From Hsuehochloa calcarea (lineage: Eukaryota; Streptophyta; Magnoliopsida; Poales; Poaceae), in contig CM070606.1 in assembly GCA_036346395.1 (NCBI GenBank), positions 13,750,915-13,814,914 of the forward strand: a stretch of 64,000 bases of DNA, given 5' to 3'. Positions 55,081 to 64,000 of the stretch are shown here, piece after piece (within the stretch, counting starts at the first letter, position 1; each line of letters starts with the position of its first letter). The position numbers and the translations under genes are program-made. The notes beneath the pieces are model-generated. The model was not told where the DNA came from and made no database searches. It was given only the letters and a program-made list of their open reading frames with translations.

Positions 55081-55375
55081 TTTTAGGCGTCGGCCAGCGT
55101 TATGGGATAGGTCGGACCCGGCCTTGTGGGCGGTCGGACCATGGATGACAGGAGGTTAGCCAAGTTGGCATTGAGTTGATTTGATTGTGTTTATTGTTTG
55201 AACTTCAATGCTTTATTGGTGTATATTGCATTGCGGAACCGTGGGTCAAGTTGTGAAGAACTTGTTCGAAGCGATTTGTTTGTCTATTCTTGTGCGGTGG
55301 CTGCGGGTCAGCGTCGTCAGCGGTGAGGTGGATCGGGACTACGCTTGGAGATGAGGTCGGAGCGATCATGGATAC
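55081..55375 (+). mobile_element. Third partial copy of the GACC-rich LTR fragment
   Basis: Matches 36843-37144 (GTTGGCATTGAGTTGATTTG, then GTGGATCGGGACTACGCTTG) and ends at the start of the plus-strand copia LTR. Confidence 0.7.
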
Positions 55376-56947
55376 GAGAGACCATGTGAGAGGTCCTCCA
55401 TTGTGAGTGATAGTATTTGACAACTTGTTGAATAGGTTGAGAGTTGTGTCTCTCGGTTTTGTCTTGTTTACGTGCTAAAGCAGTGTCGGAACTACGTGTG
55501 TATGGAGGCGGAAGTTAGATAATCCAAGACTACCGACTTTGGAAATAGGAACTTCCGATTAATCAGGAATTGAGTTGGTTGAAGTAATCAGACTTCCGCA
55601 CAGGGTCGCGGTTTGTCGATATTCTTGGCGTGAGTGTTCCTCTGAGGCGAATCGGAATTGAAAATGGAAGTGCGGACGTTAGTTAATCGGAAGTTCCGCA
55701 ATGGTATGAACTTCGATAATCACAAGTCTGAGCGTTAGAAATGGAACTTCATGAAGAAGTCTGGAACTTCGATTGTGTCGAGCTGTGTAGAAGTAGAATT
55801 GTGATTTTGACTTTGTATGAGTTTGAGTCTTGTACAATTGTTGATGCTATGATATTGTGCAATGCTATATGATGTGTTTTATGCATGTGTTGATTGCGGG
55901 ATATCAAAGGCGAAGTCGTGGCGAGACACGAGTGATCGGACTAAGCGGCGTTGAGAGTCGAAGCGGTCGGGATGTCGAAGGCGGCGTGAATCTTGAGGTG
56001 ATTGCGAGTCAAGGACAACAAAGGTGTCTGAGGCTTCGGAAGGTGCGCAAGGGGCAAAGCGGTCTTTCATAAGCGGCACAAGTGGAGGTTCCGTTGGTGT
56101 AAGCGGGCTTAATGGGTTGGAGCCCATTAGCCAAGGAGCTATAAATAAGTGAACCCTGGTGTTAGGGTTAGACTTTTGAGAGAGGAAAATTAGGGTTAGC
56201 TTTAGTAAAAGGGTTTGTTTTGCTTTTGAGAGTTTGTTGAGTTGGAGAGGTTGGTGAAAATCTTTGTAATCATTCCTCTGTGTTTCCTCTGTAATCTCTT
56301 GATTTATATCAATGAAACTACGAGTTTTGATTACTTGTCTATACCTCTCTTTATTCCTCCTGTTCATGTTGAGTATCTAGGGTTTTGGTGTATCTTTTGA
56401 TTCGTCTTATGAAATAGCATGAAACTTGATATCTAGAGTCGTTTTGATATTGCTAATATATCCTCAAAGTTTCATGAGCTAATAATCGAGAATCTTGTCT
56501 ATTGTAGTCTTTGGTCTTTCTTGCCCTTCTTGAAATCCATTTTGCTTTGATTTATGAATCTTTGTTTGCGATTCTTCTCCATGAGGTCAAGATGTTGTTT
56601 AGGATGATGTCTGTGAAACTTGGCGAGAGAAGAGCATTCAAGATTTAGTATTTTGGATTTTAGGAAAAACCGAAGCGCCTTGTTCTTGGTTAGGACAATG
56701 GAACTTCCGATTGTCCACAGTAACTTCGTTAGCGGAACTTCCGCCTTGAACCGGAACTACGCGGTCTTGAAACTACATGGGTAGAATCAGACTTAGATTC
56801 GAGCGAAACGATCTGAAGTTTGTTTCGTTCTCGATTTTGCTTCACTCTTCTTAAGATATCAAAGGGCTGCGGGTTTGTTTAATCTGAGAAAAGGAGAGTT
56901 CTTAATTTTAAAGGCACCCCCCCCTCTGTTGCCATTTCGGTCCTTCA
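55376..56947 (+). repeat. 5' LTR of a plus-strand Sirevirus-type copia element
   Basis: Begins (C)GAGAGACCATGTGAGAGG and ends GTTGCCATTTCGGTCCTTCA. TATA box CTATAAATA at 56139-56147. About 80 bp shorter than the solo LTR copy at 34682-36333, through many short losses; the GGAAGTTCC palindromes at 55495-55775 are correspondingly eroded. Confidence 0.87.
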
Positions 56948-56949
56948 AT

Positions 56950-56961
56950 TGGTATCGGGCG
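56950..56961 (+). promoter_or_regulatory. Primer-binding site of the plus-strand copia element
   Basis: TGGTATCGGGCG, presumably TGGTATCAGAGC with losses at CAG; 2 bp from the LTR end. Confidence 0.75.
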
Positions 56962-57001
56962 GTTAGCTCTTACTTATAGATCTTAGATTTGTTGAGCCAT
57001 A

Positions 57002-57790
57002 ACAGCGGACAAGTATTCCACCAAGCCTCCAGTCTTTGATGGCTGGATTACCCATACGGAAGAGCGAATGGAAGCGTACATCGAGGCTGGGGTATGCCAT
57101 CACGGAGAAAGGTGAAGGTTAGATTTCTTTGTTCTAGATGAAAATATCAATGTGAAACATGCCCGATGTTGAGGCAAATGCTAAGGCAAGGAACATTATC
57201 ATTGAGTTTGGCGAAGTGAGTTTGATCGCATTTCTCATTGACGACACCTTACGACATGACCCTCGATGCATACCATGAGGCACCACCGATTAAAACGGTT
57301 CGACAAGACCGGTTCAGCGAGAATCGGCAAATTTGAAATGCTTCTTGGTGAATCTCTTAAGCGAGTGCTTTTTGCGTTTCCACAAGATTTTGAGCAACCT
57401 CGGCGGTCGGTCTTACATACAGGCCGAGATAGCGCTCGTGAGATGCTACACTTGATCTTCGTGTTTGGGAGATGAAAGTGACTACCATCAAGGATATACG
57501 AGACCTCGACCACGACTCTTGATCGCTTTACTCGCGTCTCAAGACTCACGAGATTGACATTGTCTCTCGAAGGTCGAAGTCACGGTCGATGGCAGTCATG
57601 ATCCCACCTCTCGATCTTCTTCGAGTCGATCGCGGGTTCTCCTAGGCGCTCTCGTGACATAGCGATGATCGATTAGAGCGGCTTGAGGATGAACGACTAG
57701 CCCTTCTAGCTCGGAGGTTTTCCCATGCTTACAAGGAGTACTCGGTGGAATTTTCCACTTGTTGCGGTAAAGAACGTCCTAGGTAATATT
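57002..57790 (+). pseudogene. Copia gag of the plus-strand element
   Basis: Fragments in changing frames read DKYSTKPPVFDGW, EERMEAYIEA, YTGRDSAREML-like, WEMKVTTIKD, and LERLEDERLALLARRFSHAY, matching the Sirevirus gag (UBN2-type capsid family) that I know from family patterns. The initiator ATG is not visible, and at least eight small breaks interrupt the frame. No pol follows; bases 57791-58010 are AT-rich non-coding DNA. Confidence 0.75.
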
Positions 57791-58014
57791 TCAAGTTAGC
57801 GCGATTACGTTGGTACTTGGCTTTAATCGATCAAGTTGCCCTTGGGTTGTGGCGCTCCTTGGAGATTGTATTTTATTATTTATGTTTTCATTTCTGGTTT
57901 ACTTAATGTTTCCGCTGTAAATTTTTATTAATGTATTCCAATCGTGTATGCTTGTGATATAATGTTGTAAGGATATGTCTATGTTAGCAGCTCATCCTGG
58001 GAGCTAACATGAGA

Positions 58015-58170
58015 GGCATATCCGGGAACCTGAATATTGGAATTATACCTTGTAAATAATTATACTTCTAGTATTATTTTTAATTGAGACTTGATTGTTC
58101 TTGATTAAAAATTTTGCTTTTGGTATGATTATTAATTTGGTATAAATCTCCAATATTCCGGGGTCCTCAC
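58015..58170. repeat. Short inverted repeat at the copia-element B boundary
   Basis: CCTGAATATTGGAATTATACC (58030-58050) pairs with GGTATAAATCTCCAATATTC (58139-58158) across an AT-rich loop of about 90 bp. Origin unknown. The sequence passes into element B's LTR at 58171. Confidence 0.6.
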
Positions 58171-60721
58171 AAATAAGTTAACAATTGATTTCACAAAGGA
58201 CACACAGTCTAATCAAGTTCTTTCACACAGCTGAACAAGTTATCTCACACAGCTGACCCTTCCCAATTGTTTTATGAAAAACTACCTCGTGTGAAATTCG
58301 AGCATGTCCATAGCAGGGGCGCGGCTATTGAATAGATTGGTTTAAACACTCTGCAGAGGGTGTACACTTTACCCACACGATGAAACCACCGGATCGAGTT
58401 GATCACAACAAAACCTTTCGGAGACTTCATCCCAAACAATGACACTCTGGTGTGCTTTTCTGCTAGTCAATTTGTATACGGCCCTTGGAGCGACACACAC
58501 CATTGGGCGAGGGATCGTGAACAAATCATGATGTGACATATCACACCTCCGGCCCATCACACAGCTAAAATACAACTGAGTTGTCAATGTCAAGACTCCA
58601 TAACTTACTAAGTCGAGGCCCGACCCATACTAGGCATGTGGTCGCAGTGAGGCCGAGTTCAATGGCGCACAAAGTTAAGTCCTTAATTGACCAAGGCAAG
58701 ACTTCCAGTTTTAACCCAAATCACAAAGTTTATAGCACACAGATCCACCATTCACACAGAATCCACCACTTGCCTCAGTCTAAATCTTTTCCCACCACGT
58801 TGATTAAGTGCAACACATGCCATCAGCGAGTAATAGCACACAACACACAGATTCATCACAGTTCCATAATCACTTAGTCAAGTTTATAATTGCAACTCTC
58901 ATGAAATGATGACTCGTGGCATGGCTAAGCGATCTAATCGTATCTAACCAACCCACGTTGGTGCTACGATAATACCAACTAATAATTAATCAACCTAGGG
59001 TGACAAAATATCATGGCATACAATAGACAAGGTGGCATAACAATTTGGATTAATAACTACACCCAAAAGCATTTAAATAAATACTTGAAATAGAATGCAA
59101 TACATTGAAACAAAGTATTTTGAAAATGGGTTCAAAATGATCAAAGGTATAACTTGCCTTGGAATAGATCTAGATATTGGTCTTGGTCTTGAGGTGCTCC
59201 TTCTTACGCAAAATTCCCGAAGTATCGGCGTCTACTACATAAGCAGGATAAAAGAAACAAAACAAATAAATAACAGAGGCAAAACAAACTCCAAAAATTA
59301 AATTAAATTCATAAATAAATAGATCTGAATTTTATATGAATTTACAAATTTGAATGGGCTCAATCGGAGTTGGATGCAAAAGATATGGGCTTTGGAAGAT
59401 TGGAAAAATCAATTAAACCCTAAATTGGATTTTCTCGAATTTCCCGAATTAATTTTATAAAGGAAAATCGAATTATTGCGCAATGCTTGCGTCGGTAGGG
59501 AAAAAAAAATTAATTAAAATTCGTGCTTGACAGTGGGCCCCACTGTCGACCTCTCGCTCACGGTGGACCAAATCACAGAGCCGAGGGGTGAGTGGCGGTG
59601 GACAACGCCACGCGGCAAACTCTGTGAGCGTGATGAGGCGCCACGCGGGCCGAGTTGAGAGGTGGTGGCGGTGGCCGGCGCGCCCGTATGCATGACTTGC
59701 ACGGGAGACACGAGAGAGCTCGGTAGAGATTTGCCGGTGGCGGCGATGGCTAACAGCGGTGGCGGTGGCGGCGAGCACAAAAATCGTCGCCGAGGCGGAA
59801 AGTGATGAGGGTGGTGGCGGAGGTGAGCGAAACTCACCGGCGGCCGAGGGCGGCAATGGCGGCGGTGACGAGACGGGTGTTGTCGGACGAGTCGGCAGCG
59901 GAGGAAGAAGACAGGGGCGGCGGTGAGCGACCGAGCAGCGGGGCTATTGCGATCCCAAATGTGGCGATTCTTGTGGCGAAGGAGCTCCGATGATGGCGAA
60001 GCGGCGGCGACTAAGTTGCTGCCCTTGGCGGTCTTGAGCAATCTTTGTGAGGAGACCGAGAGAGGTGTCGGCGCTTGGGGTTTTGGAGAGAGAGAGAGGC
60101 GAGGGATCGGCGGGGCTAGGGGTGCTATATAGGCTCGGGAGGAGAGTCAAGCCGGAGGCGATGGCCTTGTGCGTAGGAAGCGAGTCGGCGCGGAGAGATC
60201 GGGACGAAGAGCGATGACCCGAGGGCGGTCCCAGCGGCGAAGACGAGGAAGCGTGGCGTGGGCGGCAGCCGACGTCAGGATCAAAGGGGGGAGGCGGCGA
60301 GGCGAGCATGTGTGCGTCTGCGATCGCCTGAAGGAGACAGCGGTGGAGATCCAGCGGCTCAAAGGCGGGAATGGGCTGCGGGAGTGGGCGGCGAGGAATA
60401 GTCTTGGGCTTGGCCCGATCTTATTCAAGGATTTAAAATAGGTTTTCTTTTAAATAAATCCGGAAAATGCAAATAGCAATTAGAAAATAGCAAATGACTT
60501 TGGAAAAATTCGAGAAAATTCTATAAAATATAACCAAGCATATAGAATCTAAATAAAATAATTTTGACAATTGTTGATATTTGGATTAAGCGCATTAAAT
60601 CAATTTGTTCTAAAAGTCCAATTTAAGCTTTTTAATTTAATATTCAAATAAATCCAAATGATAAATTTTCTTGCTACCAATATTTAAAAGATTTTTAAAG
60701 CTCGAATTTTGGGATGTTACA
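58171..60721 (-). repeat. 3' LTR of element B, truncated
   Basis: Aligns with 50527-52972. TATA-like CTATATAGG near 60124-60133. The GC-rich part (59520-60420) shows length differences from the copies at 43365-44190 and 51870-52650, concentrated in CCG/CGG-rich words. Confidence 0.87.
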
Positions 60722-60821
60722 AACCTCCCCCTTAAGCGAATCTAGTCCCGAGATTAGGCTAATAGAGAAAAGGCTAGAGAACTCGGTTCAACTCTTCTTC
60801 ACGTTCCCACGTTGCTTCTCC

Positions 60822-61013
60822 TTACAGGTGGTTACTCCTTTGGACTTTCTGAAAGCGAGCGGTCTTGCTTACAGTGCGGCGTTCTGCGATATCCAAAATC
60901 CGAACAGGCTGTTCCTTGTACGTGAGATCTTCCTTCAGTTCAATTGATTCCAACGGGGTCTGCTCTTCTGGCACACGAAGACACTTCTTGGTGAGAGACA
61001 TGAAAGACATCAT
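60822..61013 (-). pseudogene. Chromodomain of element B integrase
   Basis: The frame reads KKCLRVPEEQTPLESIELKE, DLTYKEQPVRILDIAERRTV, SKTARFQKVQRSN. This is the chromodomain region at the end of Tekay/Del integrases, with the aromatic and charged positions partly preserved. It would bind modified histone tails (family knowledge). Frame is lost before the expected stop near 60760. Confidence 0.8.
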
Positions 61014-61035
61014 GCACTCTACTTGTTGTGGTAGC

Positions 61036-61460
61036 TCAAGCTGTACGCAACTTCTCCACGGCGTTCCAAAACCTTGAATGGACCCACATACCTTGGAGCA
61101 AGCTTCCCTTTGGTGTGGAATCTCTTAACACCTCGGCGGAGTAACTCGAAGATACACAAAATCCTCGGTTCAAAGGCGAGGTCACGGCAGCGATTATCGG
61201 CATAACTCTTTTGCCTAGGCGGGCTATCTTTAACCTCTCTCGATCATAGCAACTTGTTCTTGGCCTCTGGATAATATCGGCCCGAACACTACCGTTCGGT
61301 ATCTCGACCAATTCAACGGAGTTCTGCGAGCCACGACCGTCTGAGCTTCAAATGGTGACATATGCAAACTAGCTTGATAATTTGTTGTTGTGCGAGAATT
61401 CGCATACGGCAAACTTTTATCCCAAGCGGTAGCATTAGCTAAGGCGCAGGCTCTCAACAT
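61036..61460 (-). pseudogene. Integrase C-terminal region of element B
   Basis: Two frames: 61230-61460 with MLRACALANATAWDKSLPYA and YQASLHMSPFEAQTVVARRT, the end of the catalytic core (the DDE glutamate lies just upstream, in RVNRY context at 61466), and 61036-61311 with ERLKIARLGKRVMPI and a GKLAPRYVGPF-equivalent in broken frame. They link the core to the chromodomain. Confidence 0.8.
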
Positions 61461-61465
61461 ATCTT

Positions 61466-62422
61466 CTAATATCGATTGACTCTTTCGATCTGTCCATCAT
61501 GCAGGGATGATAAGCGATCGAAATTCAGATGAGTTCGGGGCTTCATGTAGACTCGCGAAGCGAGAGGTGAATTGAGATCCTCGATCGACACTATCTTCTT
61601 AGGTACACCGTGCGGTAGCGATTTTGACATATACAATTCCATGGCGGTCTCTGAGTAAGTGGTTTTGACTGGCAAGAAATGGGCAACCTTAGTCAAACGA
61701 TCCACTATTACCCAAATCGAATCATAACCTGATTGAGTCTTGGGTAAACCGGTAATGAAATCCATACCGATCTCTTCCCACTTCCATTCTGGTATCTTCA
61801 GCGGTTGTAGCAATCCTGCTGGTCTCTGATGTTCGGCCTTTACTTTCTGACACACGTCGCATAAGGCAACGAACTCTGCGACGTCTCGCTTTAGGTTTGG
61901 CCACCAAAACTTACTCTTAACATCCTGATACATCTTAGTACTTCCAGGGTGAATTGAATACTTTGAGTCATGGGCTTCCTTCAGAATCAGCTGTCTTAAT
62001 CCATCAACATCTGGTACACAGATAAGTCCATTGATCCACAATATATCCTGATCATCCATGGTGAAATCATTAAATTTTCCTTCTGCCACCTTCTTCTTGA
62101 GATCAGCAAACTCAGAATCCCTGGGTTGGGCTTCACGAATCTGTTTCTCCAGGGTAGACTGTACTTCCAAATTGGCCACAAATCCTTCCGGAACAACTTC
62201 TAGCTGTAGTTTCTGGAATTCCTCCTGAAGTTCTGAACACAACTCTTTTGCTTCCAGAGCATTGCAGTAGCTCTTACGACTCAGTGCATCTGCAACTACA
62301 TTGGCCTTACCAGGATGGTAATGGATTCCAAGATTATAATCCTTTATTAATTCCAGCCATCTTCTCTGTCTCATGTTCAAATCAGACTGAGTGAAAATGT
62401 ACTTCAGGCTCTTATGATGCAT
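61466..62422 (-). CDS. RNase H end and integrase of element B, longest intact pol frame
   Basis: 318 continuous codons within a larger broken pol. Residues 1-55: RNase H C-terminus (HHKSLKYIFTQSDLNMRQRR, YNLGIHYHPGKANVVADALS with the final catalytic Asp). Residues 60-140: linker. Residues about 150-205: H2C2 zinc finger (HDSKYSIHPGSTKMYQDVKS, then CDVCQKVKAEHQRPAG). Residues 215-318: integrase core with GMDFITGLPKTQSGYDSIWV and VDRLTKVAHFLPVKTTYSET. The DDE residues after VDRL run into a shifted region (KPRTHLNFDRLSSLHDGQIE keeps the F-x-DG-Q-ERVNR end). This ORF starts at an internal Met, not a true start; it is a fragment of gag-pol, not a gene of its own. Confidence 0.88.
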   Translation of the reverse strand: MHHKSLKYIFTQSDLNMRQRRWLELIKDYNLGIHYHPGKANVVADALSRKSYCNALEAKELCSELQEEFQKLQLEVVPEGFVANLEVQSTLEKQIREAQPRDSEFADLKKKVAEGKFNDFTMDDQDILWINGLICVPDVDGLRQLILKEAHDSKYSIHPGSTKMYQDVKSKFWWPNLKRDVAEFVALCDVCQKVKAEHQRPAGLLQPLKIPEWKWEEIGMDFITGLPKTQSGYDSIWVIVDRLTKVAHFLPVKTTYSETAMELYMSKSLPHGVPKKIVSIEDLNSPLASRVYMKPRTHLNFDRLSSLHDGQIERVNRY

Positions 62423-62459
62423 GTAGACTTCACGGCGATTCTGGATGAGATAATGACGT

Positions 62460-63490
62460 CAAATCTTCAAAGCATGCACTACTGCACTAATTCCAAATCA
62501 TGGGTAGGATAGTTCTCTTCATGAGGCCTTAATTGCCTTGGCGCATAGCGGCGGCTCTTCCTTCTTGCATAAGGACACATCCTAATCCTTGGCGCGAAGC
62601 ATCACGGTGAGATATCAAAATCCTTACTAATATCCAAGCAAAACTAGCTTTGAAATTTGAAGTCAAACGTTTCTTCAATTCTTGAAAACTTTCTTCACAA
62701 GCTGGGGTCCAAATAAACTTCTTCTCTTTCTTCAACAATTGCGTAAGAGGTTTAGCAATCGTTGAGAACCCTTCAATGAAACAGCGATAGTATCCTCGCC
62801 ATTCCCAAGAAACTACGAATTTGAGTAACCGTCTTGGGCTGCTCCCAATTCATTCTGACTTTAACCTTCCGGGGTCAACTGCTACTCCTTCGGCTGTCAT
62901 CACATGACCGAGAAATCAACTTTCTTCTTCCAAAAGTCACACTTGCTGAACTTGGCATACAACTGATGTCCTCTGAGCTTCTCTAGGATTAATCTCAAAT
63001 GTCTGTATGTTCTTCTTCTGACTTTGAGTATACCAAAATATCATCAATGAATACTACCACGAACTTATCCAAATATTCCATGAATACTTTGTTCATCATG
63101 TTCATGAAATAGGCAGGGGCATTAGTCAATCCAAAAGACATGACTAAAAACTCATAATGTCCATACCGGGTTGAAAGCGGTCTTTGGTACATCCTTAGGA
63201 CAAATCTTCAACTGATGGTAACCTTGATCGAAGATCGATCTTGGAGAATACTCGGCTCCTTTCATCTGGTCGAACAAATCATCTATTCTGGGCAATGGGT
63301 ACTTGTTCTTGATGGTGACTTCGTTGAGAGAACGATAATCGATACACATTCTCATACTTCCATCTTTCTTCTTGACGAACAAAAGCGGTGCTCCCCATGG
63401 CGGACGAACTAGGTCTTACAAAACCTTTCTCCGATGGTTCTTCTATCGCTTCTTTATTTCCACAAGTTCATCGATTGGCATCCGATAGGG
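62460..63490 (-). pseudogene. RNase H start and reverse transcriptase of element B
   Basis: 62529-62738: LKKEKKFIWTPACEESFQEL, RNase H N-terminus after the RT thumb. 62995-63192: YGHYEFLVMSFGLTNAPAYF, then EYLDKFVVVFIDDILVYSKS with the FIDD catalytic box. 63152-63382: FVKKKDGSMRMCIDYRSLNE and KNKYPLPRIDDLFDQMKGAE. All core RT motifs are present, in three frames, so only a few indels separate it from an open frame. Confidence 0.9.
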
Positions 63491-64000
63491 TCTCTTGAAA
63501 TTGGTCTTTGTTCACGGCACTAGATCGATGACAAACTCAATATCACGGTCGGTGGCATTCACGGTAACTCTTACGGAAATACATCAGGTAATCTCGACTC
63601 TGGTCGTCTTCCAAAGCGTCTTGGTGTTGACTACCAAATGTCCATCACGTCTTGAGGTGGCTAGAAATTCTACTTTCTTTCTGTGGTATCCTCAATTGTC
63701 ACGGCTCTTGACCACAATCTAGCACTTGCTTTATGTTTGGATAACCAATCCATACCAAGGATGACATCGATGGTGCAGTGTCTAGAACTATTAGGTTGGC
63801 TAGAAACTCAACTCCGACTATGAGTAGCCTAGCTCCTAAACATCCAACTTTAGAACTTAGCTCTGCTCGGTATTTGGACTAACGAGTATGCTTAAGATGC
63901 ATAACTTCCAATTTGTTCTTAGTTGCAAAAATTCGAGAAACAAGCGAATGCGAAGCTCCGAATCAAGCAGGCGATCGGTCTTGAATTTACTAGGAACTTA
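63491..64000 (-). pseudogene. Protease region of element B, cut by the window end
   Basis: The catalytic stretch at about 63925-63965 reads D-S-G-A-S-H-S-L-V-S if one base is allowed for: the Asp-Ser-Gly site is broken by CTGG to CGG. Downstream, the DVILGMDWLSKH-type sequence is on the minus strand at about 63735-63760. Gag lies beyond base 64000. Confidence 0.75.

Larger units (their letters stand above)
58171..64000 (-). mobile_element. Tekay/Del-type Ty3/gypsy chromovirus, element B, partial
   Basis: Sister copy of element A: 3' LTR 58171-60721 (lacking the first about 500 bp), polypurine-tract complement AACCTCCCCCTT at 60723, and internal region to the window edge. Internal segment 60722-64000 (3279 bp) corresponds to 44508-47683 (3176 bp) in element A. 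Confidence 0.88.

Overview
The window is nuclear DNA from a flowering plant, most likely a grass (Poaceae). A rice-like genome is my best guess; this is inference, based on the CRM-type, Tat-type and Tekay-type Ty3/gypsy elements, the Sirevirus-type Ty1/copia elements and the GC-rich 5' end of the one host gene. About 90 percent is nested LTR retrotransposons and their remnants. I see no rRNA, tRNA, organellar or bacterial genes. Several elements resemble the CRM clade, so a pericentromeric or other heterochromatic location is plausible but unproven.

Layout. 1-7475: minus-strand Tat-lineage Ty3/gypsy element (3' half of its non-coding tail through the 5' LTR). 7476-8424: LTR fragment of another element. 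8425-16167: nearly complete minus-strand CRM-like chromovirus with both LTRs. 16168-18888: plus-strand hAT transposase, 5'-truncated and split by a 945-bp CRM-like solo LTR that has its target-site duplication. 19740-22437: the only credible host gene, two exons coding for a 108-residue single-pass membrane/coiled-coil protein. 22438-24055: gene-free flank with a MITE, (TA)n/(TG)n microsatellites and CACTA-like subterminal motifs. 24056-36452: a second, defective CRM-like element with a 3.58-kb Tekay-type solo LTR in its protease region, a 1.65-kb copia solo LTR in its 5' LTR, an integrase-core deletion and a rearranged gag. 36453-42734: LTR fragments and a minus-strand Sirevirus-type copia element. 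42735-52972: minus-strand Tekay/Del-type chromovirus (element A). 52973-55080: second copy of the 36.3-38.5 kb block. 55081-58170: plus-strand copia LTR plus broken gag and a short stem-loop region. 58171-64000: element B, sister of A, running off the window.

How it works together. Apart from the small host gene there is no pathway here. The order of events can be read from interruptions: hAT before the CRM-like solo LTR; CRM-like element 3 before its two solo LTRs; copia/LTR debris before element A. No element has an open gag-pol frame, but many frame breaks sit at CTG, CAG or CCGG sites that are intact in a sister copy. I therefore think much of the apparent decay is systematic sequencing error at methylated CHG sites, and the damage to individual elements should not be taken at face value.

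The most unusual signals are: a 20-bp near-palindrome repeated about every 29 bp in LTRs of two different retroelement lineages; an R-U5-primer-binding-site fragment flanked by a 250-bp gag duplication; dense palindrome arrays in the copia LTRs; and the CHG-linked error signature itself.
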